This document shows, one piece after another, positions 9,932 through 20,855 of a stretch of 64,000 bases of DNA (position 1 is its first letter; each line of letters starts with the position of its first letter). Where the stretch lies: the NCBI GenBank assembly GCA_010015805.1, contig ML978126.1:806001-870000 (forward strand), in the 5' to 3' direction. The DNA comes from Rhizodiscina lignyota. Its lineage: Eukaryota; Ascomycota; Dothideomycetes; Aulographales; Rhizodiscinaceae. The position numbers were made by a program, and so were the translations under genes. The notes under the pieces were generated by a model. It had not been told where the DNA came from. It made no database searches and was given only the letters and a program-made list of their open reading frames with translations.

Positions 9932-12043
9932 ATGGACCCTCCGTTGCCAGCTTATGTCTATCATCCGCTCAGGAAAGAGCGAGCGGAAATTCGGCTTCTA
10001 GAACTGCAGCCTGCGCCCGACCTACACCATCCTCTGCGGGGCACCGTCCGGCATAAAGCGCTCAGCGATGCGAAATTCAGCGCCCTTTCCTATACCTGGG
10101 GCGACCAGAAGGAGCATAGGTCAGACATTGAGATCACCTACAAGCACGGCAAGCTGGCCTCGGCTTTGGGAAAGATCTTCCATTCCAAGGCGCAACGGGA
10201 GGCTGAATCGACCGTCTACCGAAAGGATATTGGCAACAGTCTGGCAGCAGCGTTCAGGCATCTTCGCCAGAAGGACAGGCCAGTCACCGTATGGGCAGAC
10301 GCCTTGTGCATTAATCAAGATGACGAAAAAGAGAAATCATGGCAGGTTTCGCTCATGACACGAATATACTCGACATCTATCATGGTGCATACATGGCTTG
10401 GCCCACGCTACAACGAGAGCCCGACTGTAGTTGATGAAATTTCGTCTGCGTTCGCTTTCATTCGTTCCGTCGAACGTCAGGTGCATGCAAGTAGCAAATG
10501 GTCCCTCCTCGCTCACGACAGCTTATGGCTCAACGCCTGCTTTGCACTTGCGCAATCGAAGGTGTGGCACCACCAGGAACACGATGACGAGATAGAACGT
10601 CTCTGCGCTGGATTCGCAGTGGAAATGCGTAGCTCATTGCTTTCGGAGGGATCGTCTAAACGGTACCTTGGCGCTCTCAGGCTTTTATCCCAGATCGAAT
10701 ACTTCTCGCGAGTGTGGATCATACAAGAGGCTGGCAAAGCCCGCGATCTGACTTTCCATTATGGAAAACAGAGAGCGTCGCATAAGTTTGTTTTTCTCTC
10801 ATTATGCTTGGCAAAGGGATTCCTCGCTTCAAGGAGCTCGCTCGAGTCGCGCGAACTTTCAAAAGGGTTTGACTCGAGGTTTTATAGCTGTCTTACCGCA
10901 CGGCGACCCATGCCATTCACAACCGTCCTGCAGCTGGTGTACCTGTCACGGTCGGCCATGCAGCAAGCGACAAATCAACGGGATCTAATCTATGGACTCA
11001 TAGGGCTGGCCGAAGGGCGTGTTGCTATCGAGATCGACTACAGCCTCAGCGTCGAACAGGTGTACACATCAACGGCTCAAATGCTCCTCCGAGAAGGGTT
11101 TACAGACTTGTTGATTGCGTTCAAACCGTACAGTCCGCCTCATGCCTTTCCATCTTGGACTTACGATTGGTCGACGAGGGGGGCGTCGGCGTTCGACAAA
11201 TTCCAAGCTTGCGGGAATACAAAGCAGCAGATATCTTTTGTTCAGCTTCCGGGCTCTCAGCCCAAGCAGGCGATGAGGCTCGGAGGCAGTAGTGTCGGGC
11301 GCATAACTGCCACGGGCCGCCGATTCTCCACTCTAGCCCATGAAGCCGGGTTATCCGCTCAAATGATATGGTCTGGTACTAGGTACGATGAGCATGCACT
11401 GTCGGCGCAAGAGCAGGAGCGTCTCAGGGCGGAAATTGTTCGCGAACAGCGTCGACACCATAATGATGAGACCACCGCAGATGCTGGGGACCTCTTCAGT
11501 GATGTTACGTTTCCGGAGGCTTCATTCTGGCTCTGGTGGACGAAATGGGTGCTGGCGCTTGGGAATTTCTTCGAGGGGACTACACATCAAGAGGCCGACA
11601 GTGACGTATCAGAGGATGTCTTTGAATTGCTTCTGCGAATCGATCCTGCCCGCGGACGTGCTGACCCTTCGATTCCTCGCAGTGCTGGGCGAGCAAAGAA
11701 CTTCCCCGGGCTAACAGACATACGTACGTGGATCGATGCGAAATCCGGCGACCAGACAAGGAACCCTACGACTGCTTCAGCCATTGAAGGAATACTACGT
11801 CCCTACCGCTGGGCCTGGGGCATGCGACCAGTTATTCTGGACACGGGATATATCGGCTACGCCCCCGAGAACACTGAGGTTGACGACGAGATTGTGGTCT
11901 TCTCCAGAGTCAAAGCACCTTTAGTGATCAGAAAGGTGGACAGGCAAGCCCACAAAATCATCGGCCCGGCATACGTGAGCCGAGTGATGCAAGGGCAATT
12001 CTTGAGGACTATCCCGGGAGATCAGACTTTTACGTTGGTTTGA
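9932..12043 (+). CDS. HET-domain (heterokaryon incompatibility) protein, single exon, intact
   Basis: 703 residues from ATG 9932, the first in-frame ATG. All HET blocks are present: FSALSYTWGD (about 49-58), VWADALCINQDDEKEKSWQVSLM region (about 120-142), FSRVWIIQEAGKARDL (about 258-273), then NQRDLIYGLIGLAEG and the IDYSLSVEQVY block. The C-terminal half ends in GDEIVVFSRVKAPLVIRK-like beta strands, which many long HET proteins share. Such proteins act in the cytoplasm in non-self recognition and trigger programmed cell death of fused cells. No NACHT, STAND or WD-repeat partner domain is fused, and no patatin or SesB gene is adjacent. Specificity cannot be read from sequence. The frame looks undamaged, unlike its neighbour at 5.5-7.3 kb. 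Confidence 0.9.
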   Translation: MDPPLPAYVYHPLRKERAEIRLLELQPAPDLHHPLRGTVRHKALSDAKFSALSYTWGDQKEHRSDIEITYKHGKLASALGKIFHSKAQREAESTVYRKDIGNSLAAAFRHLRQKDRPVTVWADALCINQDDEKEKSWQVSLMTRIYSTSIMVHTWLGPRYNESPTVVDEISSAFAFIRSVERQVHASSKWSLLAHDSLWLNACFALAQSKVWHHQEHDDEIERLCAGFAVEMRSSLLSEGSSKRYLGALRLLSQIEYFSRVWIIQEAGKARDLTFHYGKQRASHKFVFLSLCLAKGFLASRSSLESRELSKGFDSRFYSCLTARRPMPFTTVLQLVYLSRSAMQQATNQRDLIYGLIGLAEGRVAIEIDYSLSVEQVYTSTAQMLLREGFTDLLIAFKPYSPPHAFPSWTYDWSTRGASAFDKFQACGNTKQQISFVQLPGSQPKQAMRLGGSSVGRITATGRRFSTLAHEAGLSAQMIWSGTRYDEHALSAQEQERLRAEIVREQRRHHNDETTADAGDLFSDVTFPEASFWLWWTKWVLALGNFFEGTTHQEADSDVSEDVFELLLRIDPARGRADPSIPRSAGRAKNFPGLTDIRTWIDAKSGDQTRNPTTASAIEGILRPYRWAWGMRPVILDTGYIGYAPENTEVDDEIVVFSRVKAPLVIRKVDRQAHKIIGPAYVSRVMQGQFLRTIPGDQTFTLV

Positions 12044-12846
12044 GTAGAGACGAGTGCCTCTTTCACCATGCTTTGAGCCTCTCTGACGACATATTGCGAG
12101 GCATTGCTTCCATTGTTGCAGGCAGCCGACCTTATGTATAAGCAAATATAAAAGTTATTAGTAAATAAATCATGAAAGAGACTCCTTTTAAACTAGAACT
12201 AGCGAGGTAGGGCGGATACAAAGACGAGAAGAATTACAGGGAGGAGCGATTTCAGAATAGGATACTCCGTATCCGTATTAGAATTGTGCTTAATCGGTAA
12301 GGATTCTTATCGATAACATAATCCATGCAGCTCAAATAAATAAAACAAGAGTTGGGGCTGGTTCCTGGGCTATGGGACCTTTCACATGCGCCATGATTTC
12401 TTTTCTTAAGACATCGATCAGGATCGACCATCCTCTCGTGACTCTGGGGTATAGAGGGTATTTGTGAACTTAATACTTCCTCCGTATCGTGAAATGCGAA
12501 GAAGTTCGAGGCCCCGTCGGGGTAATTGCATCTCCTGAGTGCTTGCTAAGTCAGTTTTGCGGGTGGAATTCGCCCGTCCATCTCCGCAATATCTTCGACG
12601 TCAGCGGGCGTTTATCGTAGGTACGCGTCCGCGAGAACGGTAACCAACAATTGCCCTTTTCCTACACATAAATTCCTCCGTGGCACAGGACCGCAAGTTG
12701 CACAAGGCTGTCATTCTCCTTCCTCGAATAAATACTGCTCGTGCCAAGTTCAATCGCTTCTTGATTCCGTCTCAACCCATATCTACGAAACGCTGAAAAC
12801 CCCACGGTCTTCTTTCCAAACGCTCAATTCTCATCCAAAACCCGAG
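12044..12846. other. Intergenic; carries copy of a short palindromic motif
   Basis: Holds the HET 3' region and the promoter of the dehydrogenase. A ggatactccgtatcc palindrome at about 12257-12271 matches the core of the MITE-like element at 7.4 kb, so this may be a decayed related insertion. A pyrimidine-rich leader lies just before 12847. Confidence 0.4.
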
Positions 12847-13868
12847 ATGGCGCCCCAATTAGCCTTCATGGGCCTGGGAAACATGGGCCGCGGCATGTGC
12901 AAGAACCTCGTGGAGAAGGGCAACCTGGACAAGCCGCTCATCCTCTGGAACCGCACGCAGAAGCGCGCCGACGACCTCGCAGCGACGCTCGGCACCAGCG
13001 GCGCCAAAGTCGCATCGACAATCCAGGACGCGGTGAAGCCCGCGGACATCATTTTCATCTGCGTCGGCGACGACAAGGCGGACCGCGAGACCGTCGACAC
13101 CATCACGTCGGTCAACGTCGACGGGAAGCTCATCGTCGACTGCTCGACGGTGCATCCCGACACGACGCTCGAGCTGGAGAGCACGCTGGCCGCGAAGGGC
13201 GCCGCGTTTGTTGCGATGCCTGTGTTCGGCGCGCCGGCCATGGCGGACGCGGGCCAGCTCATTTGCATCATGGCGGGTCCGAAGGACGCACTCGAGAGAG
13301 TGACGCCGTACTGCAAGGGTGTGATGGCCCGCGCCGAGATCAAGTTCCCCGACGAGCCGCAGTCCAAGGCGCCGCTGCTGAAGCTGATCGGGAACAGCAT
13401 GATTTTGCAGATGGTGGAGAGCATTGCGGAGGGGCTGACGCTGGCGGAGAAGAGTGGATTAGGGGCCGATCATTTGCACGAGTGGATTGGTCTGATGTGG
13501 CCTGGTGCGTATCCGGCGTACAGCCAGCGCATGATAAAGGGCGATTATTACAAGAGAGACGAGGTGCGTAATCTCTACTTACGTTTGATATAATGGATGC
13601 TGGAACGTGATTTACTGACCAGGTAGTGCAGCCATTGTTTGCAGTCGATCTGGCACGAAAGGATGCTGGTCACGTCCTTAAAATTGCAGATGATTCAGGC
13701 GCCAAGGTCAGAGCAGTCGAGCTGGTCGATCATCACCTGCTGATGGCGAAGAATTATGCGGGAACGAAAGGCGACTTGGCAGGCATGTATGGCGCAGTAC
13801 GACAGGAGGCAGGACTGGCATACGAGAACGATCCAGAGGACAAAGGAAAGGCCAAGGCTGAAAGTTGA
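12847..13868 (+). CDS. NAD(P)-dependent beta-hydroxyacid dehydrogenase (3-hydroxyisobutyrate dehydrogenase-like), 2 exons
   Basis: Model: exons 12847-13563 and 13623-13868, intron 13564-13622 (59 nt; GTGCGT donor, ACTGAC branch, CAG acceptor), giving 320 residues. The N-terminal Rossmann fold begins FMGLGNMGRGM (residues 7-17). VDCSTVHPDTT is the substrate-loop region, and KLIGNSMILQM supplies the catalytic Lys near residue 180. C-terminal helices contain LFAVDLARKDAGH, where the family binds the substrate carboxylate. These enzymes oxidise short beta-hydroxyacids such as 3-hydroxyisobutyrate (valine breakdown) or act as imine or succinic-semialdehyde reductases; the substrate here is unknown. 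No mitochondrial targeting peptide is evident, so it is probably cytosolic. Exon 1 has markedly higher GC and stronger C/G third-position use than the flanks, as for a well-expressed gene. It converges on the transporter at 14.2-15.4 kb. Confidence 0.88.
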
Positions 13869-14190
13869 TTGTCTTTAGATTAGGTACTTGATGAGATTAT
13901 GCGCCATGACACCGCTAAACGGCCTGACGATGCGCTACATAGCTAGAAAGCTAGACAGCAATGACAATAAGCTTGCAGGAACACCTGATAAGGGTTATCA
14001 GCAAGACATCCGACCATTACTAGCGTACATTTTTATCCATCCTTCTGTGTTTCTCGCCATAAACAGCTTCCTTGCAACCGACCTGGCCCAAATGGCCTCT
14101 CCACACTCCACCCGCTCCACCCGCTTAAACCGCAATGCTCATCCCATAGGCCGTGTTCGTATTCGTGTTCGTGTGCGTGAGCACCATTCC
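13869..14190. other. Intergenic between convergent genes
   Basis: About 320 bp that must carry both 3' ends. A gataagggttatc inverted repeat near 13987-13999 was noticed; nothing else. Confidence 0.4.
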
Positions 14191-15425
14191 TTAGACCTCG
14201 GGTTCCTCCCTAACCTTCCTCCTCTCGCTCATGGGCTTGATGAACGTCGACAGATCACCGACGGGAAGCTGGAACGGGAAGTCCATGGCAGCGAGCATGA
14301 TAGCGAAGAAGATCCACCAGCCCAGCGCGCATGTCACGAAGGCGAATGCTCCGGCGGCGGTGAACAAGTCCGTGGCCATTTTCGCGTTGCCGTTTGAGGT
14401 CTGCCAGTACGCGCCGGTGAGGAGGCCAAAGGCGCAAACGAGCGTGAAGAAGATGCCGAAGAAGACGATATTGGTGCGCAGAGCCAGGATCATGTAGAGG
14501 AAGCAGAGGAGACCCATGGCGAGGAGGACGAAGCCTAATGGATGTCAGTTAGCCGATGCTTGAATAGAAGTGGCAGAGTGATGGAAGTATAGCAAGAAGA
14601 GAGGGTGAGGGGGTTTGAATGCGTGCACTTGTCATAAAAGGGGGAGTAGATGCTCACCGAAGCCTGAATTGAACGGAATTGATGTAAGACCAGTAGCTGG
14701 GTTGCTCGGATCCGTGGCGTAGTTGCCGTAGGCGCTGTAGAACGGTTGCAACGTGGCCCCGAAGGCCAGCCAGAAAGCACCGAAGCTGGCGAAGACGACA
14801 AACGGGAAGGTGTTGCCCATTATCCACTACGGAATTATCACTAGGTGCTCCTTCAATGGCAGGAGAGCAAGGGATCAAGATGTCCGACTTACCTCACCAA
14901 GACCGCCGAGGACCATCAGAAGACCGCCAAAGAAGAAATACACTCCGATTGAGGCGCTACCGCCATTAGCACCACGCCAGCCCATAAGATCGCAGGCTAG
15001 CGGGTTCAGGGAGAGCAGGAAGCCGATAAGAGCCCTATGCTATTGTCAGATAAAGAACATAGAAGCGCAATTACTTCGAGTACGATGGTATGGATGCATT
15101 CGAAATGAAAATGGGACCGGAAGGACTCACAGAGGCGTTGGGTTGCCGAAGGTCTTTCGTAGGTCGCCCTTTACTACATTCTGCGGCGACAGGTAGAGTT
15201 TCTCGAATAATTCCGGAGAGATTGAGATGCTTCCCGCAGTCCTAATCTTCCTCAACGCATTTTCTGAATCCAAATCAGCATGAAGATGTTCGTGGTTTTC
15301 TGAGACCAGAAAGGTCAGTATTGTAGTTGCTCTGTACGTCTATGAGTCGCTCTGGAGTTTATACCGTCGTTACTGAAGTCCTTCTCTAACGACGCGCCGT
15401 TCTGATGAGGTTGCTGAGCCGACAT
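14191..15425 (-). CDS. GPR1/FUN34/YaaH family transporter (acetate/ammonia permease type), 5 exons
   Basis: Model: exons 15425-15365, 15299-15131, 15034-14893, 14826-14658, 14534-14191; introns of 65, 96, 66 and 123 nt with canonical ends. The spliced frame gives 294 residues without a break. A cytoplasmic N-terminus ends in the family block RKIRTAGSISISPELFEKLY and KTFGNPTPL, the NPxP signature that opens helix 1. Six hydrophobic helices follow, including GFLLSLNPLACDLMGWRG, YFFFGGLLMVLGGLGE and TFPFVVFASFGAFWLAFGATLQP. The last helices end in a short basic tail. Relatives are yeast Ady2/Ato, Aspergillus AcpA and AlcS, plasma-membrane acetate or small-monocarboxylate carriers often induced on acetate and repressed by glucose; that regulation is known of the family, not seen here. 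Family is certain, the transported solute likely but unproven. Confidence 0.92.
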
Positions 15426-17293
15426 TGTTGAAACAGGCTTCAGTACGGTAGAGAAGATATGTGAGAGCAATCAGACACTTATAGAGCTTGAAGCGAGTCG
15501 AGGGTCTCGGCAAAAAATGTAGAGGATGAAACGCCTACACAACGGCGGATCGGGAGCTGGGCTCTCATATATCCCCACGCTTCTATAGCATCATAACCGC
15601 CAGTCTCGAAAGAGGAGACATGCCGGACGAAAGAAGAAAGCTCCATGCTGACGGCTCCGCACGGCATGCTATGATGCCTCAACGCCAGCACGGTCAGTCC
15701 CACGCATAGTACTTGGCCTGCGATAACCATCCACAGCTTCACCGATGTGGAGTCCAGAGTCGGGCATAGCGATCAATTGGGCATATCAACAGGCAGGAAG
15801 CGTGCTTCAACTGCCCCACTGCCCGTGCCATAGCTCCCGGTAGCTCGCTCGGAAGCGCTTCAACGGTTCGAAATAGGAGCTTAGGGCATTGAAGATGCAT
15901 AACGCGGTAAAGCCAGAGATGGGTAGATGTGCAGGAGCCGCCCCAGACTGTCGGGGAGCTTTCTGGGGTCCAAGATGCGCTCGAGACACCGCCAATTGAA
16001 GACTTTTTTTCGCGCCTGCTTTTGGTGGAATTACAAGACGGAAACATGTGCAAGGCGTGGCGCTGACGAATTACGCGCAAGCGGAATGCAGCGCAATCTC
16101 TGGAGCTGCCACAGCTTGAAGCAGTTGAAGTGGTCTGCGTGTCATTCGATTAGAGTCTCCAGGACGGCTGGAAGGGGTTAGCACTGGAGTGACCGGATTG
16201 GCGGAAGGCTTGTCGCGGAGAAGGGGGTGCGGCGGTTTGAGGGAAGGTCGCGAACCAGGTGCGTCGATCTGCCAGCCATTCCGTTTTTGCGGGGAAGCAT
16301 GTCACGATGCTTAATTCCAGTTAATTGCCAGAGAACAGCTACGTCAGCGACTGGGAGAGCGGTGGATGCGGTCCCAGCAAGAGGAACGAAAGCCAGTTGG
16401 TGGTGAAAGAGGAGAAGATCCATGAGCCGAGAGGGGAAGTTTGAGACGCGACGAAATCGTTGATGAATATAGACGAACCTGGGAAAATCCGAGTCACGGG
16501 ATGCAGCACAATGCCCGGCCTATGCCCGTACGCGAAAGCACAGGCAACGAGAGTTTCTGCTCGGGCCAAGGGACCTTGTAGCTGGTGGTTGTTTAGGAAA
16601 GGTCAGAGAGGATCTGGACAGGAGCCACGAGGGCAGCATCCGACGCGAAGGGTCGGGGCATCGGGAGCCTGCAAGCCCAGCAAACAGAGCAAACAGAGCA
16701 AACTCGCGCTCCTTGGCGTGCAAAATCGCTCAGGAGTTTTGTCGGAGCCTGCGGATTTGGACTTCTTCATATACTCTCGACCGATCAGTAATGGGCCGAG
16801 GAGATATGGTCAGCATTATCTCTGCCTCCGCAGCCAGAATACTGTCGACTACTGATGTGGAAAGACTGTCCGTGCAATCGCAATCATCTGACGTACTTCA
16901 GAGCTTTGAATTCCCTCAAAGTGGAGAAATAACGCGCACGTTCAGCCAATCATCACACCGCCTTTTATCGACTTCAGCAAATTCGACCCTGAGGAGCCAA
17001 GTGTTATAGCGCAAACTTCTCACGCGACGCTTAATGTCCAATCCAGTCGTCCGAAAGACTTCCGGGATTCCGGGTTCTATTTGTCGTCAAAAAAGTATAT
17101 ACATCGAAGGTACGTCCAGATCTGTTTTGTGCGACCGCGCAGATCCGTGTTTCCCAAAAGATAAACTCCATGGTCACAGACCAAGGGTATATGTGAACCC
17201 AAACCGAATATAATGTACCTGTTCCAGACAAATGCTCTATTTTGACGCTACTGAAAGTCGTGCCTTCCTTATCACACCTGCAATGAGACTTCC
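15426..17293. other. Long intergenic stretch with possible decayed minus-strand coding remnants
   Basis: Several minus-strand frames (16569-16339, 16080-15739, 15742-15479) follow one another and have protein-like composition with hydrophobic segments. They do not join through convincing introns, lack good starts and match no family I recognise. A triple 9-bp repeat cagagcaaa occurs at about 16682-16702. I do not call a gene here. Confidence 0.35.
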
Positions 17294-19005
17294 TTAGTGA
17301 TGGTGCTGCCGACGACCGTCATGACGATCGTCCTTCTTCAGCATACCGAAGATCTTCGCCAACCACGCTTGGAAAAGGGCCCAGAAGTTGGGGTCCTTGC
17401 TGTCCGGCGGCGGAGGAGCAAGAGTGTGCGACGGCTTCGGTGGCGACTTTGTGCCGGTGGGCTTGTAGCTGCCAGGCTTCGTCGATGTGACAAAGCTAGT
17501 AGGCAGCGCGCTAGTTGTGACTGGTTCAACTGGAATAGAGATGCTCAAGTAGGATGAGAGTGGGACGGAATTTGAGGGGGCGCTTGATGGAGCCGTGATG
17601 GTCGCCGGCAGAGAGATTCCGCTGGGCAGCGATGAGATTGGGACTGGGATGATCGAGACCGTCGAATTGACAATGACGACGATTGAGGTTGTGCTAGCAC
17701 CCTCGAAAGAGCTGGTCACAGCCGGCGCAGTCACAATCGGGCTGACTGGAGTGCTAGCCGATCCCGTGCCAGACGGAGCGCCGTAAGACGGGAAGGTTGG
17801 GTATGAGACTGATGAGCTGCTGATGCCTGTAGCGGCAACAGACGTGCTCACACCAGCGACGGAGACTGATCCTGATCCGACTGGAAACGAGTAAGAGGGA
17901 ATTCCAGTTGGATACGAGGCAGGGGAACTGCTAACTCCGGTACCGGCAACGGAGCTGCTCACACTGGTGCCAATTGGGCCAACAGGAGTGCTACCAGTGC
18001 CGATTGGGATGCTGATGGAGCCAGATCCGATAGGGAAAGAGTATGAATAGCCTCCCGTGGGGTACGGCGGGTATGAACCACTGACTCCAGTACCAAGAGC
18101 CGAGCTGCTGACACTTGTGCTAATCGGTCCAACAGGAGTGCTTCCAGTGCCAATCACTGAGCTGCCCGAACCAGATCCAACTGGATACGGATAAGTCGGG
18201 TATCCTGTGGGATAAGACACAAAGGAGCCGCTCGGGCTGGTACCGATGGGGCCACCAGGAGTAGTGCCGGTACCAAGGGCGGAAGTGCTCACGCCCGCGC
18301 TGGATGAGGTTGGATGGGAAGGAGCAACTGAATAGGTGATTGAAAGGTTTGCGGAGCTGTATGGTCCTGTGGGAATGGTGTAGTATCCCGTACCAGTTGC
18401 ACTTGGTGCAGAAGCCCAGGACAGGGAGAAGGTGGGATATCCAGTTCCCAACCAAGTCGAAGAAGCTGGCGAGGGACTGACTGTTACAGTGGAAATGCTA
18501 ACAGGTGATACTTCAACACTGCTGGAGCTGCTCGACGACGAGGAGCCAGTGCCCACGGGGTATACAGGGTAGCTGACCGAGAGATTGGCAGAGTTGACTG
18601 GTCCCGTGGAGATGGTGGAGTAGATGCCAGAGCTGACAGCACTGCCTCCAGTTGAAATTGGTGCGACTGGTGTTGAGAATCCGGTCCCAGTCGAGATGGG
18701 TGCGACTGGTGTCGAGAATCCAGTCCCAGTAGAGATCGGAGCAACCACGGAGGACGGGGCTGTTACGATCGGGATGGAGCTTGAGATATATTTGTGCGTT
18801 CGTGTGTGCCAGTGGTGGCTATGTTCATGCTGGCCCTGGTTACCGTACCCATATTGAGGAACTATTGGCACTGTCAGTACATATTCAACAAGCGTGGAAA
18901 TATTATGTTTTTCAGTCTCAGGTCAACAATTCTACGTGTGTGTGTGCAAGTCTTACCTGCCAAAGCAGAGCCCAAGAGGCCGAGAAGAGTGATCGTCTGA
19001 AGCAT
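17294..19005 (-). CDS. Secreted Ser/Gly/Pro/Thr-rich tandem-repeat protein with His-rich ends, 2 exons
   Basis: Model: exon 1 19005-18957 encodes the signal peptide (MLQTITLLGLLGSALA); a 95-nt intron 18956-18862 (GTAAGA donor, TACTGAC branch, AATAG acceptor) joins it to a long exon, 18861-17294. Total 538 residues. The mature N-terminus has a His-rich segment (HEHSHHWHTRTHKY). Then come two STGTGFSTPVAPI units, and repeats of about 40 residues built from GTGSTPVGPI, TSVSSS, GTGVS, YPTG and SYSFPxGSGS. A C-terminal linker rich in Pro and Lys precedes an amphipathic FWALFQAWLAKIFGMLKK segment and a basic His tail (DDRHDGRRQHHH). There is no GPI signal and almost no cysteine. It resembles a heavily O-glycosylated wall or matrix protein; the His-rich ends could bind metal ions (inference). 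Confidence 0.82.
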
Positions 19006-20855
19006 TTTCGGCGTTGATAAAGGAATGAAATCGTCACAAAGGCTCAGGTACTGTGTCTTCGACTGTTCTTTTCAGGAAACGAATGGCTCTGCCAAAGGAG
19101 AGATGTGCACACACAGTGGCAAAGGTAATGAACGACTGCTCCCGAAATGGGAAACGACAAAGAGAACGACGGTGGGATGAAGAACGGAAAGGCGGTTGCA
19201 GAGCGGAAGAAGAGGAAGAAGAGCAAATAAAGGAAATCGCAAAGCCATGGAACGTAGGCATGGGTCCCTCATTTCGATGCCTTGGTTGAGAAACTAACCC
19301 AAACAGCGTCTCCTGGCGAGAAGATCCGCAGTCGTATGTGGCTTGCTGGCTTGTGTACCTGCATGTTAACCTTGACAGCTGTCTGGATCTCTGCGGGATG
19401 TGCCATCACATAATCCCGCGGCTGCGGTTAGAGATCATTGCAGGACAGAAAGGTGGGACTGGGCCAAGAGATAATGCTCGACATAGGAGGCTTCCGAGGC
19501 CAGCCGTGTCTGTACTGCAACCAATCCGGTACTCTTGCATCGGGTATCCATAGACGAAGAGAAGTCCTTCCGCTGCTTCTCAGACATCTCCTTGGCCAGT
19601 GACTGCTATTGACATCCGCTCAATTTAGCAATGGGAAGAGAAAAGTGCATTTTCTGTGCTGAGCATGTCTTTCCTCCGCTGTGACCTAGCACGTCAGCAC
19701 ACTCGGAAATTTTGTCGGTTGGCAGACGCCAGTAACGCCATGCAGGCCATTACCGCTGGGATGCATGGGATCTGAGCCACGGGCGCACCGATGCATGAGC
19801 CGCAGTCGAGGAAACAAATCGAGTGTTTCTTGGTGTGTTGGTCCGGGATTGGGAGGTTGTTTGGCAGATGAAAGGAGGTGTAGGTGCGTTTTAGGTTTCG
19901 GCGGGATGGCAGCGTGGTGGCGTCCAGGCCTGGAGCCAGTCATGGCGTGGGATGTGCCCGGCGATCTCTCTCGTCAAACACCGCCGGCGAGGGATTGGAG
20001 ATGACAGGCCCGTCGCCCCCAAAGCGTCTCTTCACGTTTGTTTCGACGACATGCTCATTACGAGAAACATCGGCAGAAAGTCCTACGCCTTCATGTTGCT
20101 TCTTGAGACTCCTCGAATGGGGTTTGCCATCCGAAAAGTGCCCAAAAATGATGTATCACGCTGGACAAGGAAGCCGATTCAGGAGTCCACGTCACCACGA
20201 TAATTGGCTTGACATGTGAAACGACCTCAAAGCTCCACCGGCATCCCGCGCGAGCGCCTCATCTCATTTTCGTTTGCGTCCCGATCGGAGCAGAATTTGG
20301 CGGCCAGCTTGTGCAAGTCGGATGTACTCACCGACTGTAGGCCCGACTCCTCGATCAGGAAAATGTGTCTACGCAATCGACGCTGATATGGTGTGATACC
20401 TGTGGCGAACGAGCATGCTGAGCCTTCGATCTATTTTCGACGACAGTGCAATTAACAGCTGAAGGAGGAGCTGAAAGTGGATCCAGGGTCAGCCAGCTAA
20501 GAAACTCCAAGTTCCTTGAGCGACGGTAAGAACCCAATCCCCAGATCCACGTGGAGGGCGGAGCTCACTCGGCATCTTCCACGGTGACCTTGACTTTGCC
20601 GCATGAAGATCGGCCAATTCATTTAGATTAATCAAAATTACTCCAGCTGGGTCATTTGAGTCATCTCCTTCCTTATCTCGACGCCGAGCCTCTTCGGTCT
20701 TTCATATCAGAAATGCCGACTTCCAACTCATCAGTAGAGTCCTTCTCAAGCATTCAGTGATTTGTTATCTCTCGACAAGCCTTTGTACGGCCGTTACTTT
20801 TCGTTTCCTCCCAGAACGCCTATCCCGAATGACTTTCAGGATGTAGAGACGTAAA
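19006..20855. other. Intergenic, no gene seen
   Basis: About 1.85 kb between the repeat protein start and the GH3 stop. Only short overlapping frames in both strands; no RNA gene or transposon was recognised. Confidence 0.5.

Noticed and set aside
12897-13571. 224-codon second frame inside the dehydrogenase exon
   Set aside because: Arises from high GC and codon bias of the real gene; Arg/Gly/His-rich shadow.
19034-20219. Several short frames on both strands
   Set aside because: None has a start context, domain or splice partner.
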